In this document: piece by piece, positions 34,843 to 46,440 of the stretch | Layout: every line of letters begins with the position of its first letter | Position numbering within the stretch: position 1 is the first letter of the stretch | NCBI GenBank assembly: GCA_014529385.2 | Contig: CM043943.1 | Coordinates: 155,715,092 to 155,779,091, forward strand | Length of the DNA: 64,000 bases | Origin: Adiantum capillus-veneris | Lineage: Eukaryota > Streptophyta > Polypodiopsida > Polypodiales > Pteridaceae | Direction: 5' to 3' | Notes under the pieces: model-generated | What the model saw: only the letters and a program-made list of their open reading frames with translations | Databases searched by the model: none | Told to the model about the DNA's origin: nothing | Made by a program: the position numbers and the translations under genes

Positions 34843-35163
34843 TGTAAATAATGAGGATGCAAGAGAGCTACACAAGACAAGCACAAAGCACACAGAGATA
34901 GAAAGCTTCTTCTTCTTCTCTAAGAAAAGAGAGTACAAAATGACTAAGTGCTAAAACTGAAAAGTAGCACATATGTACATGCGGTCACTAAGTGTGAACT
35001 CGCTAGAAGCGTACTAGGCTGGCACTATAAGTGTAGTCCAGATGTAGAATCACTGGCAGAGATCCTCCGTGTCGGTCACCTAACACGCCAGTGAGTAAAT
35101 ATCGTAAGCGGCCATGACCCATAGTGGATGCCAGCTCAAGATGTAGAGCTCGACATTTCAACA
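34843..35163 (-). repeat. 3' LTR of copia B
   Basis: 321 bp, TGTAAATAATGAGG...TTTCAACA on the plus strand. The polypurine tract (GAGCTCGAGGGGGAG on the minus strand) adjoins at 35164-35178. Confidence 0.97.
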
Positions 35164-35178
35164 CTCCCCCTCGAGCTC

Positions 35179-37930
35179 TGCATGTCGCAGAGTCCAAGCA
35201 TAGTCCGGAAACGTTGAAGCTTCTCAGCTCCGAGGGCCTTGGTAAAGATATCCGCTATCTACTCCTCTGTGCTGACGTAGACCAAGTCGACGTCGCCCAC
35301 CAACACTCGCTCTAGAACGTAGTGGTAATGGACCTCTATGTGCTTGGTCCGGGAATGGAACACTGGGTTACTAGCCAACTGCATGCTGCTGAGGTTGTCA
35401 CAATGGATGACAATATGCTGGTCCACCTGCACTCCCAAGTCCTCAAGTAATGTGCGTAGCCAAGCTACCTCGCACGCTGCAACTGTTGCACCTCTGTACT
35501 CGGCCTCTATGCTCGATAAAGCAACCGTAGGCTGCTTTTTGTTGCTCCAAGTAACAGCAGCACTCCCAAAAGAGAACATGAAGCCACTCGTAGATCTCCT
35601 ATCAACAATGCTACCTGCCCAATCTGCATCTGTATACCCATACAATGCTAATGGCACATCTGCTGCATAGAACAATGCGTAGTCAAGAGTCCCTTGCACA
35701 TACCGAAGTGTGTGTCGTACTCCATCCAAATGTGGCTTCCTCAGAATGTGCATGAACTGACTCTCCAAGCCTACTGTGTAGCTCAAGTCTAGCCTCGTGA
35801 TAGTCAAGTAGATTAGACTACCCACAATCTTTCTGTACATCTTGACATCCTCAACAACATCACCCTTCTCTGCACTCAGCTTTGCATTCACATCCAAGGG
35901 AATAGAAATTGGCTTACAATCAGCCATACCATACTTTGACAACATGTCCAAAGCATATTGTCTCTGTGACAACCATACACCCTCTGGAGTCCTAATCACC
36001 TCAATGCCAAGAAAGTAGCGCAACTCGCCCAAATATTTCATTCAAACTCCTGTTTAAGAAGACCCTTAACATGGTCAATCTCCATAGCATTGTCACACAC
36101 AATAATAAGGTCATCTACATATATGGTAATGACCACAATCCCCACATCACTCTCGCGTACATAGAGTGAATGATCAGCATGAGCTCTCCTAAACCCAATA
36201 CTGACAAGATACTTGGCAATCCTGTCATACCATGCTCTAGAGCCTTGCCTCAAACCATACAAAGCTTTGAGAAGTCTGCATACATAATCTGGGTAACCTG
36301 GATCGACATAACCAGGTGGCTGATCCATATACACTTCCTCTTGCAACTCACCATTCAAGAAGGTATTCTTTACATCCATTTGATGCATAATCCATCCTCT
36401 AGATGCAGCCACTGCTATGACAGCTCTCATAGTCGTCATCTTTGCCACTGGAGCAAAGGTCTCCTCATAGTCTATGCCATACGTCTGTGCATAACCCTTT
36501 GCGACCAGCCTTGCCTTGTGATGCTCAATGTTACCATCAGCCTTATGCTTGGTTTTATACACCCATTTACAGCCAATAGCTTTCTTGCCACTTGGCAATG
36601 GCACCAACTCCCATGTGTCGTTTGCTTCCAATGCAGCCATCTCTTCATTCATTGCATCATCCCAATGCACATTTCCAACTGCATCCTCAAAACATGTGGG
36701 CTCCACATCCTGTATCACCTTAGCCATGTAGGCTTGGTGATGCGCTAGATACCCATCATAAGTCAATTTTTGAACTGGATTTCTGACTCTGTTAGATCTG
36801 TGCGGTCTTGGGTCACTCCTTTGCCCTCTAGCATCTTCTTGTACTTTCCTTACACTAGGTGTCCTGACAGCCGGAATTCCAAATTCCTCATCAAGACTTT
36901 GTTCAAAACCATCTGAATCCATGTCTACATGTGAAAAACCTGATGATGCATCAGCCATAAAGGGAGGTTCATCAACCTTTTCCTTTCCTTTTCGTGATAC
37001 ATTCCCTGTACCTGCTGGTGGAGTAACCTGCGTACGTAGTCTACCATTCCATGGCTTCTCAACAGAGCCACGAGAAGAGGAATCTTGTGGTCCACTCAAA
37101 ACCTGGGATTGTGGCCTCACATTTTGTACAACCACATCATCTTTTACATCAGCCCTAATAGTGTCATGTGCATTATTGTACCAGCTGCTCATCTCATCAA
37201 AGACTACATCTCTGCTCACTCGTAATTCTCGTGTAGTAGGATTGTAGCACCTGTACCCCTTTTGTTCAAGGGAATATCCCACAAGAATACATTTCTCTGC
37301 TTTAGGGTCCAATTTCCTACGCAACTCATCTGGTACATGCACGTAAGCTATGCAGCCAAACACTTTCAAGTGTGCCAAATCAGGCTTTGTACCTGTAAAC
37401 TTTTCCTCAGGTGTTACATCATGCACCGCAGCTGTAGGTGTCCTGTTCATAATGTACACAACTGTATTTACAGCTTCAGCCCAGAAATGATGAGGCATAT
37501 TCTTCTCATTCATCAATGCATGTGCAACCTCTGCAATGTGCTTGTTTTTTCTTTCTGCAACCCCATTCTGCTGTGGAGTATATCTGCATGTAAACTGCCT
37601 GCGTATACCATGCATTCGTAGAAAATCTAAAAAATCATTGGAGAAGTACTCTCCCCCTCCATCTGACCTCAATGTCTTGATTTGCATATCTGTCTCTTTC
37701 TCAATCATGACTTTGAAGTCCTGAAAGTGACCAAACACTTCACTTTTGTTACACATGAAGTAGACCCATACTTTCCTTGTATGGTCATCAATGAAAGAGA
37801 CATAATACCTGCAACCATGTATACTTGCAGTATCGGTTGGACCCCAAACATCTGTGTGCACCACCTCAAGTGGCTTTTTACATACATTGCGCTCATGTGG
37901 AAATGAGCCCTTTGACTGTTTTCCAAACTA
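35179..37930 (-). pseudogene. pol of copia B: integrase, RT, RNase H
   Basis: The 37864-36038 frame (608 aa) reads HTDVWGP, LRSDGGGEY and NGVAERKN (D, D, E of integrase), then WVYKTKHKADGNIEHHKARL, MDVKNTFLNGELQEEVYM, LYGLRQGSRAWYD and YVDDLIIV of RT. A one-base deletion at about 36042 shifts to 36041-35259, which reads KYLGELRYFLGIEV, TDADWAGS, STSGFMFSFGSAAV, SSIEAEYRGATVA and CDNLSSMQLASNP of RNase H. A TAG at 35259-35261 cuts off a tail that stays open afterwards. A TAG at 37928-37930 lies just upstream of integrase. Catalytic residues of all three enzymes remain. Confidence 0.95.
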
Positions 37931-38629
37931 GCATGCTGCACACACTTTATGCATACCATCCACCTTGAATTTGGCCAAACCTTTTACAATCTGTTTTGAT
38001 TGCATGCTGCGCAATCTCTGCTCATTGACACGGCCAATGCGTTTGTGCCAAATTTCAACATCAGCCACAACACCTGTGCCCTATGCAAATAATGCAGCTT
38101 TTACCTCAGGCATGTCTACATTCAGCGTAAACATTCTGCCCACACATTTGCCCTCTGTGATCAGCTTACAACCATTCTGGAAATCTTCTACATAACAGCC
38201 ATTCGGATTGAAGAGAACCTGCAAACCCTGCTCAACCATTTTTCCAACAGAAACAAGATTCTTTGTAATGTTTGGGACATCAAGTACATCTGCTAAGTAC
38301 TTTGATTTCCCACTCTTCGTATTTAGAGGTATGTCCCCTACATGAGCAATGGGGTGAGCTGTGTCATCTCATGTTTGCACATAGCCTGACACATCTGGTT
38401 TGCGCATATCTCTAAACCACTCTCCACGAGACGTCATGTGATTAGAGGCACCTGAATCCACATACCAAACATCATCTTGGGTGGAATTATCTGCAGTCAT
38501 TGTATTCATTACATGCTGCATAACAAACATACGCTCGTTTTTACTGTCATCTGCATCTCTGCTAGTAGATGCATAGTTGCCCTGTTCTCTCTTTCCACTT
38601 GCTTTTCCCTTTGGACAGTCACGTGACAT
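37931..38629 (-). pseudogene. zinc knuckle, protease and GAG-pre-integrase of copia B
   Basis: One reading frame contains the CCHC knuckle CWTCGERGHMSRDC, then VWYVDSGASNHMT (protease active site DSG) and, past a TGA at 38369-38371, the GAG-pre-integrase region (VPNITKNLVSVGKM, IWHKRIGHVNEQRL). A TAG at 38081-38083 is a second stop. Both are what a C-to-T change of an Arg or Gln codon would give. The frame otherwise stays open through the block. Confidence 0.88.
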
Positions 38630-39483
38630 GTGACCTCTTTCACCACAAGTCCAACATTCTCTACTATCTGTACTATGTTGCTGCCTGCTTGATCCTGCAC
38701 CACGACCTCTTTGACTCCCCCTGCCTTGAGACTGGTTTCCCCTGCCACCTGTATTGTTTTGATTTGATTGACCTTCTTGAAATTGGCCCCTGCAACCCCT
38801 TGGGCCTCAACCACGACCTCTACCTCTACCTCTCTGGAGTTAGAATAGAAGGCCTGTTCAGAATTATTTATGCCATGAGAAGAAGATGTGTCAAGGTTCT
38901 TCTCCTCAAGAATAAGCATAGAAATCAAATCTTGGAACACGGGGATGTCGTCTCTTGTATTCATGGAAGACCTGAAATGTACATACTCATCTCCTAGACC
39001 ATCCAAGCATGCACGGACAATGTCATGGTCTTCCACTGAGACTTTAATAGATCCAAGAGCCTCAATGATACTCTTGATCTTCAAGGCGTAATCATTGATG
39101 GAGAGGTTGTTCCTCTTAACCTGATTTAGCTCCGACTTTAGTTGAAGCTTCTTGGCCTTGGTGTTCACCTCGAACACTCTGCCTAAGTTTTTCCATGCAA
39201 TGGAGGGGGTTTCAGCATTCTGTAGATAGCCCATCATGCCATCTGTGATGCTCATAGAAAGCCAATACATCACTTTGCTCTGGCCTTGTTGCCAGTCCCT
39301 CAAAGCTTTCCTTTGTTCTGCTGTAGCATTTTCCTCGGGAATCTCTGGTTCCTTTTCATTGTGTCCTTCTACATAGTCCCAATAACCTTTTCCTTTTAGG
39401 AAATTTGTTATTCTGAACTTCCATGCAGGGTAGTTATTTTTCTCAAGCTTCTCAGTGACAATCTGACTGAAACCGTCAGACAT
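38509..39483 (-). pseudogene. gag of copia B
   Basis: ATG at 39483 opens a 324-residue frame. It has the copia gag opening (KLEKNNYPAWKFRITNFL), the helical UBN2-like core (KVMYWLSMSITDGMM, AWKNLGRVFEV, LNQVKRNNLSINDYALKI) and the DDIPVFQDLISMLILEE segment. Near 38840 a frameshift leaves the true Gly/Arg-rich RNA-binding tail in another frame, which also holds a TGA at 38807-38809. The zinc knuckle follows in the 38629 frame. Confidence 0.92.
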
Positions 39484-39722
39484 CTTGAAGCACTAAGACA
39501 AAATAGTTGCAATCTGCAAAAACTGCAAATCTGCTGAACCTGCTAGCGTGGTACCTGTAATGCTTTCTACACTCAACGAGTGTCCACAATCAAGCGTACA
39601 TACAACCACTGTACTTGTACAGTAAATCTCTATGGACTGCACTTTGGAGACCTGTTCAGAAACTTGTACGAACGAAGGGATTGTGATGCTCTTTCTCTCT
39701 TAGCCTCTCTCGCCTATACCAG

Positions 39723-39734
39723 GCTCTGATACCA
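39723..39734 (-). other. primer-binding site of copia B
   Basis: The minus strand reads TGGTATCAGAGC directly after the LTR end ...TTTACA, complementary to initiator tRNA-Met. Confidence 0.95.
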
Positions 39735-40055
39735 TGTAAAGAATGAGGATGCAAGAGAGCTACACAAGACAAGCACAAAGCACACAGAGATAAAAAGCTT
39801 CTTCTTCTTCTCTAAGAAAAGAGAGTACAAAATGACTAAGTGCTAAAACTGAAAAGTAGCACATATGTACATGCGGTCACTAAGTGTGAACTCGCTAGAA
39901 GCGTACTAGGCTGGCACTATAAGTGTAGTCCAACAGTAGAATCACTAGCAGAGATCCTCCGTGTCGGTCACCTAACGCGCCAGTGAGTAAATATAGTAAG
40001 CGGCCAAGACCCGTAGTGGATGCCAGCTCAAGATGTAGAGCTCGACATCTCAACA
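39735..40055 (-). repeat. 5' LTR of copia B
   Basis: 321 bp, TGTAAAGAATGAGG...TCTCAACA on the plus strand, followed by TSD ATTAG at 40056-40060. Confidence 0.97.
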
Positions 40056-41368
40056 ATTAGCAGCAGTGAGCACAATCTTTCCAACTCCATGAACTGGATA
40101 AGAGGCGTTATTGGCGCAAGTGACTGAATTCCCATGAGGGCAGACTCAAGAGAGGTAAATAATTCAAGATGTGAGGTAATGTGCTTTGTAGCACCACTGT
40201 CAAAATACCACACATGTGAATCTGCAGCAACTGACAAGCATGCATCATGGACAGCAGGATTGTAAGTGCACTCTGCGCTAAAATCCCATACTAAATCAAC
40301 ATCAGCAACACAGTCTCCTTTCACAAAAGACTCAACAATGGCTGCATTTGTAGTGGAACCAGCATTTGCAGTGGAACCACCCTCTTTCTTCTTAGCCTCT
40401 CTGGCCTTCAACTTAGGACACGACTTGATCAAGTGATCATTGGCTTTACAATAATAGCAACGCATCTTCTTTTTGCCCTTATCACCAGAATTTCCAAACG
40501 AATTACTGCCAGCAGAAGCATTAGGAACAAAAATTTTGCCACTCGCAGCAGAACCATAAGAAGTGGTTGCATTGCTGTTACCACCCTTTCTTTAAGAAGC
40601 AATAAAAGCCTGTTCAACTACACGCTGTCTAGTCCTGTTTTTTTTGGAAAGTGACTCTTGCAACATCAATGTGCATAATGCATCAAACTTAACAACTTCT
40701 GGATTTACTTGGGTCATAAATCTCCAAGTACTAGCAAAAGTCTGGTAAGAATCTGGTAAGGCATCAAGAACAGTCTACACAAGGGAACTGTCTGAAATGA
40801 CTTCACCTGCAGAAATAAGCTTCTCATTGATATCCTTGACACTAGCAAGGAAAGTGTCCATATCATCTTACTCATGCATAATCTTCGACTCCATCTCTTT
40901 ATGCAGCAAAGTAATTTTAGCCTCATTGCGACTTGCATAAAGACCATCCAAAATATCCCAAGCCTGTTTTGCAGATTTTGTTGAACGGATGTGAGGAACA
41001 ATAGTGCGCTTCACAAACAACGCAATCAATGCATGAGCCTGCGCATCCTTAACATCCCAACGAGCTTGTTCTGTCGTAGTCAAAACAACTCTAACAGCTG
41101 CAATCCTTGCAGCAAGACCTGCAACATCCTCAACATCGCCTATATCCTCAGAACCAGGACGTACATCAATGCCCTACACAATGTTCCAGACACCCTTTGA
41201 CACAATAACATGTTGCATCATATAAGCCCACATAGGGTAGTTGTCCCCATCCAACGTGTCCTCAGTAGCAAACATCTTGAACACATATGTGTTGTTGTTG
41301 TCAACCATGGTAAATGCTGCACCTGATGTGAAAACTGCCCGAAAATAGGAGAAACGGAGCGGGAACAA
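40056..41368 (-). pseudogene. gag and protease of copia A
   Basis: The start is near 41308 (MVDNNNTYVFKMF). One frame can be followed through DGDNYPMWAYMMQHV, LTTTEQARWDVKDAQAHALI, KSAKQAWDILDGLYASRNEA, the CCHC knuckle CYYCKANDHLIKSC and WYFDSGATKHITSHLEL (protease DSG). Stops interrupt it at several places (after WNIV, KIMHE, DSSLV and FIAS). At least three of these fit CAG to TAG or CAA to TAA. A frameshift just before the copia B insertion removes the protease end. Function would be particle formation and polyprotein cleavage. Confidence 0.9.
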
Positions 41369-41643
41369 CCTGTGCTATATAGCACAAACCGTAGAAGACT
41401 ACAAGGCACCTAATATGCAGAAAACGGCACTGACAAAAATTCTGCACAAAATGACGAATTAGCCTGTGCAATACTACCTGTAGTGGAAACAAAGGCCGAA
41501 ATGAGCCCAAATCAAAATTCTGAGCAGACCGAGCTCTATGAGCTCACCCAAAATATTTGTCGACCTGCGCGAACGCTTGCCAAATCTCACTAAAATCGGA
41601 GAAAGTGAGCAGGCGTGTACTGGATCAGCGACGTGACCTGCAT

Positions 41644-41651
41644 TGATACCA
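41644..41651 (-). other. primer-binding site of copia A (partial match)
   Basis: The minus strand reads TGGTATCAATG. The first eight bases match the tRNA-Met site TGGTATCAGAGC, and the rest have diverged. Confidence 0.6.
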
Positions 41652-41653
41652 AT

Positions 41654-41880
41654 TGTTGGAATTAAGGTTGCAGAGAAACGCACACAGCTTGGAGAAGACA
41701 AAGGAAGCTCAAGGCACACAATAGAGAGTGTGTTACTTAGTGTGCAATAGAAAGATAGATAGCCCTAGAGTGATGGGTGTATATACAATGCACGGGGAAA
41801 AAAACCTCCTAAAGAGGGAAAAAATGCCCCGCCGGTCCTAGTGTGTTCACACACATCACTACCACATGTATATGGTAACA
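41654..41880 (-). repeat. 5' LTR of copia A
   Basis: 227 bp, TGTTGGAATTAAGG...GGTAACA on the plus strand. It lacks the 22-bp duplication seen in the other LTR. Confidence 0.92.
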
Positions 41881-41920
41881 TTTTTGATACTGCAGCCACA
41901 AAAATTAAACAAATTTAGTG

Positions 41921-44433
41921 TTACTTAAGTAATATGGTCATGTGGATTTGGAAAAGGAAGTTGTGAAAAAATATTACATGCCAATTGCAACCCCTTGACA
42001 TCTCCTCTACTTCTTTAGTATTCAACACTCCGTTCCTCTTTGCCTCCAAGATTGTTGCATCTAGCTGTTGATCAACAGGAAAGTCTGGCAATTTTTGAAG
42101 ATGATCAGGAAAAGTAAGGTTTCTAGTGGCATGATTGCGCTTGAATTGCAAGCAATCTTTCAAGCATCATTGCTTTTCCTTTCGTACCTCTCTAGCCACT
42201 TTTTCATGACTTCTGAGTTGAGAAGGCAAACTATTGTAACATTTTCTCGCATTTTGATATCCATCTTTCTCATGATGCCTTGTCCTTGCGGCTTGTTTTC
42301 TGTCACCTTGACATTGACCTCAATAGTCCACATTTGGGGAATCTCTGAATCAATTGACCCAAAAACTCATTGATGAGAACAAGAGATGCTTGCACAAGCC
42401 ATCTTTAGCCATGGTACCCTCAGGGCGAGCCCTTTAACGAATGAACCCCTTTAAAGTCTTCATGAGTCTCTCTAAGAAGAATATCCTTGTTATGGACTAC
42501 CCTAGTAATTACAACTTCATTGACCACATGCACAAGTAGATGCATTTGGATGATAAGAATGTTTGTTGCAAAGTACTTCTCCACCATATACACTGCTTTG
42601 ATAGTATTTAAGCGAGCTACATCTATGCTATCTTTTCTTATCTTTTTTGATGAGTTCCAACGCACTAACTCACTAATTTTATAGAATGTGCTTCTAATGT
42701 CATTTGTTAGACAATCTTTTATGGTAATTGGTAAGATAAACTGTAAAAATTTGTGCCAATCGTGGGACTTAAGACCACTAAGATTTTCATCTCCAGTAAA
42801 ATCTATTTTCAAACATTGCATGCATCCAGTAGGAGTCTTGAATAAAGATATGGTCTTCTTCACTTGTTGCTCCTCTGCACGACTCAAAATCCATGGACCT
42901 TTTGGTATAGGAAACTTTCCATTAGGTTTAAGTTGAGGCCACATCTTGGGCATTCAACCCACATCCTACACGTCATCTCTTTGGGCCTTGGTCTCCCTTT
43001 TCTAGTGATGGTCTTCCATAGGATCTCCCCCACATTCTTAAAAATGTGCATTGAGTCAAGTAGATGATTAATAAGCAGGTCACTCCAATATGAGATTTCA
43101 TGGAAAATAGAGAGACTTTTTATGCCAGGTGGCTTAAAATCTCGCCTCTCTAGCCACATGTTCTTCCAATCACTTGCTTTTAATGGATGCTTGTTGTGTT
43201 TGCATATGTTTGATCCACGTAACTCATGTCCTTCAAGAAAATATATACCATGCTCCTCATAAACTATCTTGCTCAAATGATTTGAGCGGTGGAAGCCGTC
43301 GAGGACCACATTTTGGACATGCATGATTGCTCGAGTAACTCAAGTCTGAAAATCCTAACAATGAAATAAGAGCATTGGCATGGCTAGGAATAGCATATAG
43401 GTGAGGGTTTCAAAGATACTTACATCAACACTCATCGGAGCCTGACCAATCATGCATGGTCCACATGAGAATGCCTTGCACGTGGACATTTTGTCATTCG
43501 ATCGGTTGCGACATGTCAACCACATCGATCCCTGTCCACAAGATTTGGATCTCTTCTATAAGTGGTGCCAAATACATGTCCACGTTCTTTGCCTTGTACT
43601 TTCTTGGGACGATCAGTGGACAACAACAGATGGCCCATCTGGATAGCTAGCCATGGTGGAAGATTGTAATTAACCAAGAAAATAGTCCATGTGCTCCATG
43701 AAGAACTCCGTAATCCAAATGGGTTTACTCCATCCATTGCCAAACCAAAATGGATACAATGAGGCTCATCCTTAAATGTAGGCCATCTTTCCTCTATGTG
43801 CTTCCATGCACAAGAGTCAGCAGGCACCCGCATCACATCATCTGTGGATCTAGTATTTGTATGTCCTGACATCAAAGAGGCTATAGACTTGCACATGAAC
43901 ATGCTTTTTATTCTTGGAATAAAAATAGGAAACTATCGAAGGATAGTTGCAGGGACAAATTTTCCTTGTGTGTCCTCTCTATCCACATTTGGGACACTGT
44001 TCCAAATTTGCACAATCATTGAAAAAGAGTATACAATCATTAGGACATGCATGTATTTTGTGGTAATCCAAATCCAAGTTAGTGAGAAGCTTTTTAGTGG
44101 ATAGATGGGTAGGGGACATGTGATTGCCTTCCGAAAAAAAATTCTCGTTGAGAAACCTGTCATTACATCAACAAGTGAACACAACAATCTTATTGTTAAA
44201 CTTTAATTTGGGTTGATGCTTAGGATACGATATATTTACCTGAAAATCTTTGTGACACTTGTGTCATACCACCCATAAATAGAATGCACATTAAGCATTC
44301 CCAAAGAAATACGGAGAACTGAGATTTTTGCACCATTGTAAAGCGGCATACATGCAAGAGTCTGCATTATCTCACCCTCTTTATTGTTGCTCTCATGTTG
44401 TTGATATGGACGGGATGACTGAGTGTGATTCAC
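41921..44433 (-). pseudogene. TNP2-type CACTA transposase
   Basis: Blocks of the TNP2 family appear in order on the minus strand: PLYNGAKISVLRISLGMLNV near 44350, a CAG/GTAAAT splice donor at about 44240, then YHKIHACPNDCILFF and CANLEQCPKCG at about 44060-43965 (followed by a stop). Next come RVPADSCAWKHIEERWP, IHFGLAMDGVNPFG and VNYNLPPWLA (43902-43516), SLSIFHEISYWSDLLINHLLDSMHIFKNV (43324-42884) and GLKSHDWHKFLQFILPI (42953-42420). Several frameshifts and stops make it inactive. The C-terminal exons would continue left of copia A (a possible acceptor CTGCAG lies just before it). The product catalyses CACTA cut-and-paste. Confidence 0.9.
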
Positions 44434-44445
44434 GGTTTGAATATC

Positions 44446-44930
44446 GATTAGCCCTAAGCGACTAGCCCTAAGTGGCTAGAAGCTGGTAGGACTAAGCGAC
44501 ATAGCTAAGTGACTGAATACCTAAGAGGCTAAAGCTGCTAATCAGAGATGGCTAACACTAAGCGTCTAGCCTTCAATGGTCTAAATACGGACTAGTTCTA
44601 AGCAGCTAACCGACTTAATACCTAAGCGACAAGCCCTTACCGGCCTGAATACGGACTAGTCTTAAGCAGCTAAGTGACTTAATACCTAAGCGGCTAGCCT
44701 TTAGCAGCAAGCCGTAAGTAGTTTGAATATCGAATAGCACTAAGCGACTAGCCCTAAGCGGCTAAGCGGCTAAATAACAAAGCGGATAGGACTAAGTGGC
44801 ACAGCTGAGCGACTGAATACCTAAGCGTCTAGCCTTCAATGGCCTAAATATGGACTAGTCCTAAGCGGCTAAGTGACTGAATACCTAAGCATCTAGCCTT
44901 AAGTGGCTAGCCCAAAGTGGGCAACTGCGG
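44446..44930. repeat. CTAAGCGRCTAGCC short-repeat array inside the CACTA element
   Basis: About two dozen degenerate copies of CTAAGCGRCTAG- or CTAAGTGACTGAATAC-like units lie end to end. A longer period of about 300 bp is also visible: the block GGTAGGACTAAGCGACATAG (from about 44485) returns as GGATAGGACTAAGTGGCACAG (from about 44784). It directly precedes the transposase start on the minus strand. Confidence 0.85.
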
Positions 44931-44939
44931 CCGATCGAT

Positions 44940-45370
44940 ATAACAACATCGATTTGCCATAAGAAATCGACATAACAATGTCGATCGACGATTTGCAAAA
45001 AAATGCATGAATTTTAATCAAAGGTAATTAGAACCTATCACTAAAATTTAACTCAAAACATTCTAGCTTACATTTACAACATCTTACGACAAGTCACAAT
45101 TTAAAAAAAACAACATAATTTATGATTTTTCAAATTTATTTTCATAAAAATAACAAAATTAATTATAAAATGATTTTAAATTCAAATAACTCTTTCTTTT
45201 ATGATCAAAATTCATTATCTTTCTTTTGTTCGTGATAAATTTTAATTATTAAAATTTATTACATAGCAAAAGTTATATTTTTTCAATTTTTTCTTTGTTT
45301 GAAAATGTGTGTGTATGCCACACATAGAGTGTTTAGATTGTTGACAAACTAATGTGCATTTTTATTTATT
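44940..45370. other. AT-rich CACTA interior, no gene recognised
   Basis: Very AT-rich, with an AACAATGTCGAT/ATCGACATTGTT-type inverted pair near 44940-44990. Nothing coding seen. Confidence 0.4.
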
Positions 45371-45378
45371 TGTGTGCA

Positions 45379-45412
<34 letters not shown>

Positions 45413-45416
45413 CGCA
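45371..45416. repeat. (TG)n(CG)n microsatellite
   Basis: About 16 TG units, then six CG units. A (CA)n tract of about 12 units lies at 45524-45547. Both are inside the CACTA element. Confidence 0.95.
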
Positions 45417-45779
45417 AGAGAAGAGAATGATAGAGCACTCATATGCGGCCTATTTGAGCAAGAAGCGCTTGAAGAAATAGCAAGAAGCACTTGAAGAAAT
45501 GTTGCCAAACCTACAAAAAGAAAACACACACACACACACACACACACTATGTTACTCTCTCACACACACAAGAGAAGAAATCTACTACGAATATTGAAAA
45601 GAACCTTACCTTGCTGATGGGGGGGAGCGTGTGAGTGTAGATCTTGAGTCCGACAAGCCCTACAGCATCAGATCTCCAGCAAGTGAGGAGGAGGAGAGCA
45701 AGGGAAGAGATAAAGAATGAGACAAAAATGTGCAATAAGAACCGGAGGGTTCTGTTTTTGAAACATTTGTCAGTACAAG

Positions 45780-45974
45780 TCCTCGTAGAATTATCAAAAT
45801 GCTCACCCAAATCAACGTTGGAATACGCACCCAAATCAGTGCCGAAATATGCATTGAAATAGCCATCAAAAATTCAAATTTTGTTTTTTTTAAAATTGGT
45901 TCCCCCTCCAAAATTACCTACTTATATACCAACGCCATCCATTGATGTCAGTATTTACATGATCTCTTGTAGTG
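45780..45974 (-). repeat. right TIR and subterminal repeats of the CACTA element
   Basis: Ends TCTTGTAGTG at 45965-45974, the complement of the left end, followed by TCT. Subterminal ATCAACGTTGG, CACCCAAATCA(A/G)TG and ATACCAACGCC motifs echo those at the left end. Confidence 0.8.
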
Positions 45975-46074
45975 TCTATTTAATGGATATTTGTCTTTTA
46001 AGTAGTTGCCTTGTTTTCTATGTCTTTGAAGCATTTTGAAAGTTGGAATATCATTTCCTATGTCTCAAGATCTA

Positions 46075-46078
<4 letters not shown>

Positions 46079-46111
<33 letters not shown>

Positions 46112-46148
46112 CCCCAAGTTTGTGTGTGTGTGTGTGTATGTGTGTGTG
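46079..46148. repeat. (CT)n and (GT)n microsatellites
   Basis: About 15 CT units, a short C-rich spacer, then about 13 GT units with one TA interruption. Confidence 0.95.
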
Positions 46149-46200
46149 TTTCTCTATCACCCTAACTATGCTCTCTCATCTTCTCTCTCTGACTCTATTT

Positions 46201-46265
46201 TCTCCCTGGGTTTCCACGATGTTTGGTGTGTTTGCCGGCCCACACTGAATTGTCCGTTGGTAATT
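46201..46265 (+). repeat. direct repeat flanking the LINE remnant (left copy)
   Basis: GGTTTCCACGATGTTTGGTG and the following TTTGCC...AATTGTCCGTTGGTA match, with about 25% differences, the stretch at 47697-47755. Both copies run plus and lie about 1.5 kb apart. Confidence 0.75.
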
Positions 46266-46440
46266 GATTGAGAGAAATTTAGAGAAAGATAGATAGATTG
46301 ATTGAATTATCATCCATGGAGGTTAGATATGACCTATGGACCAATGCATTACAAAAGGTTCCTTCTAAGCGAGGGGATTGTCAGATATATCTCAGTTAAG
46401 GATTGAGGTGTGGGGTGAACAAAAGACAAAACTTAAAAAC

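Larger units (their letters stand above)
34843..40055 (-). mobile_element. Ty1/copia element B, complete, nested in copia A
   Basis: 5,213 bp with two 321-bp LTRs, tRNA-Met primer site, gag, protease, integrase, RT and RNase H on the minus strand, and TSD ATTAG. I count 11 differences between the LTRs (about 96.6% identity), so it is relatively young but not new. Coding damage consists of a few nonsense codons and one-base frameshifts. It split the protease/GAG-pre-integrase boundary of copia A. A related copia A fragment at 47945-48570 shows the uninterrupted site. Confidence 0.97.
31549..41880 (-). mobile_element. Ty1/copia element A, complete with LTRs, split by copia B
   Basis: LTRs lie at 31549-31797 and 41654-41880 (TGTTGGAATTA...GGTAACA). 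The minus strand carries gag-protease (41368-40056) and, after copia B, GAG-pre-integrase, integrase, RT and RNase H (34842-31873). Flanks read TTCTT (31544-31548) and TTTTT (41881-41885), a likely 5-bp TSD with one change. Without copia B the element is about 5.1 kb. It is inserted in the CACTA element. Confidence 0.93.
29273..45974. mobile_element. CACTA (En/Spm) transposon carrying nested copia elements
   Basis: It begins CACTACAAGA and ends TCTTGTAGTG, a perfect 10-bp terminal inverted repeat, with TSD TCT on both sides. Subterminal GCGTTGGTAT/ATACCAACGC motifs recur near both ends. The minus strand carries a TNP2 transposase (44433-41921) and exons of a second gene (31167-30070), as in other CACTA elements. 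Without the copia A block (31549-41880) the element would be about 6.4 kb. Copia A lies between the two genes. Confidence 0.9.

Noticed and set aside
34843-35163. Copia B and the gag-only element as members of one family because both LTRs start TGTTGAGAT on their sense strand
   Set aside because: Beyond the first nine bases and the shared tRNA-Met primer site the LTRs are unrelated in sequence and slightly different in length.
36170-36748. 192-codon plus-strand frame opposite copia B pol
   Set aside because: It is the antisense shadow of the RT frame, which has clear conserved motifs.
41881-41885. Perfect TSD for copia A
   Set aside because: The flanks read TTCTT and TTTTT, so only four of five bases match. 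It is recorded as likely, not as exact.
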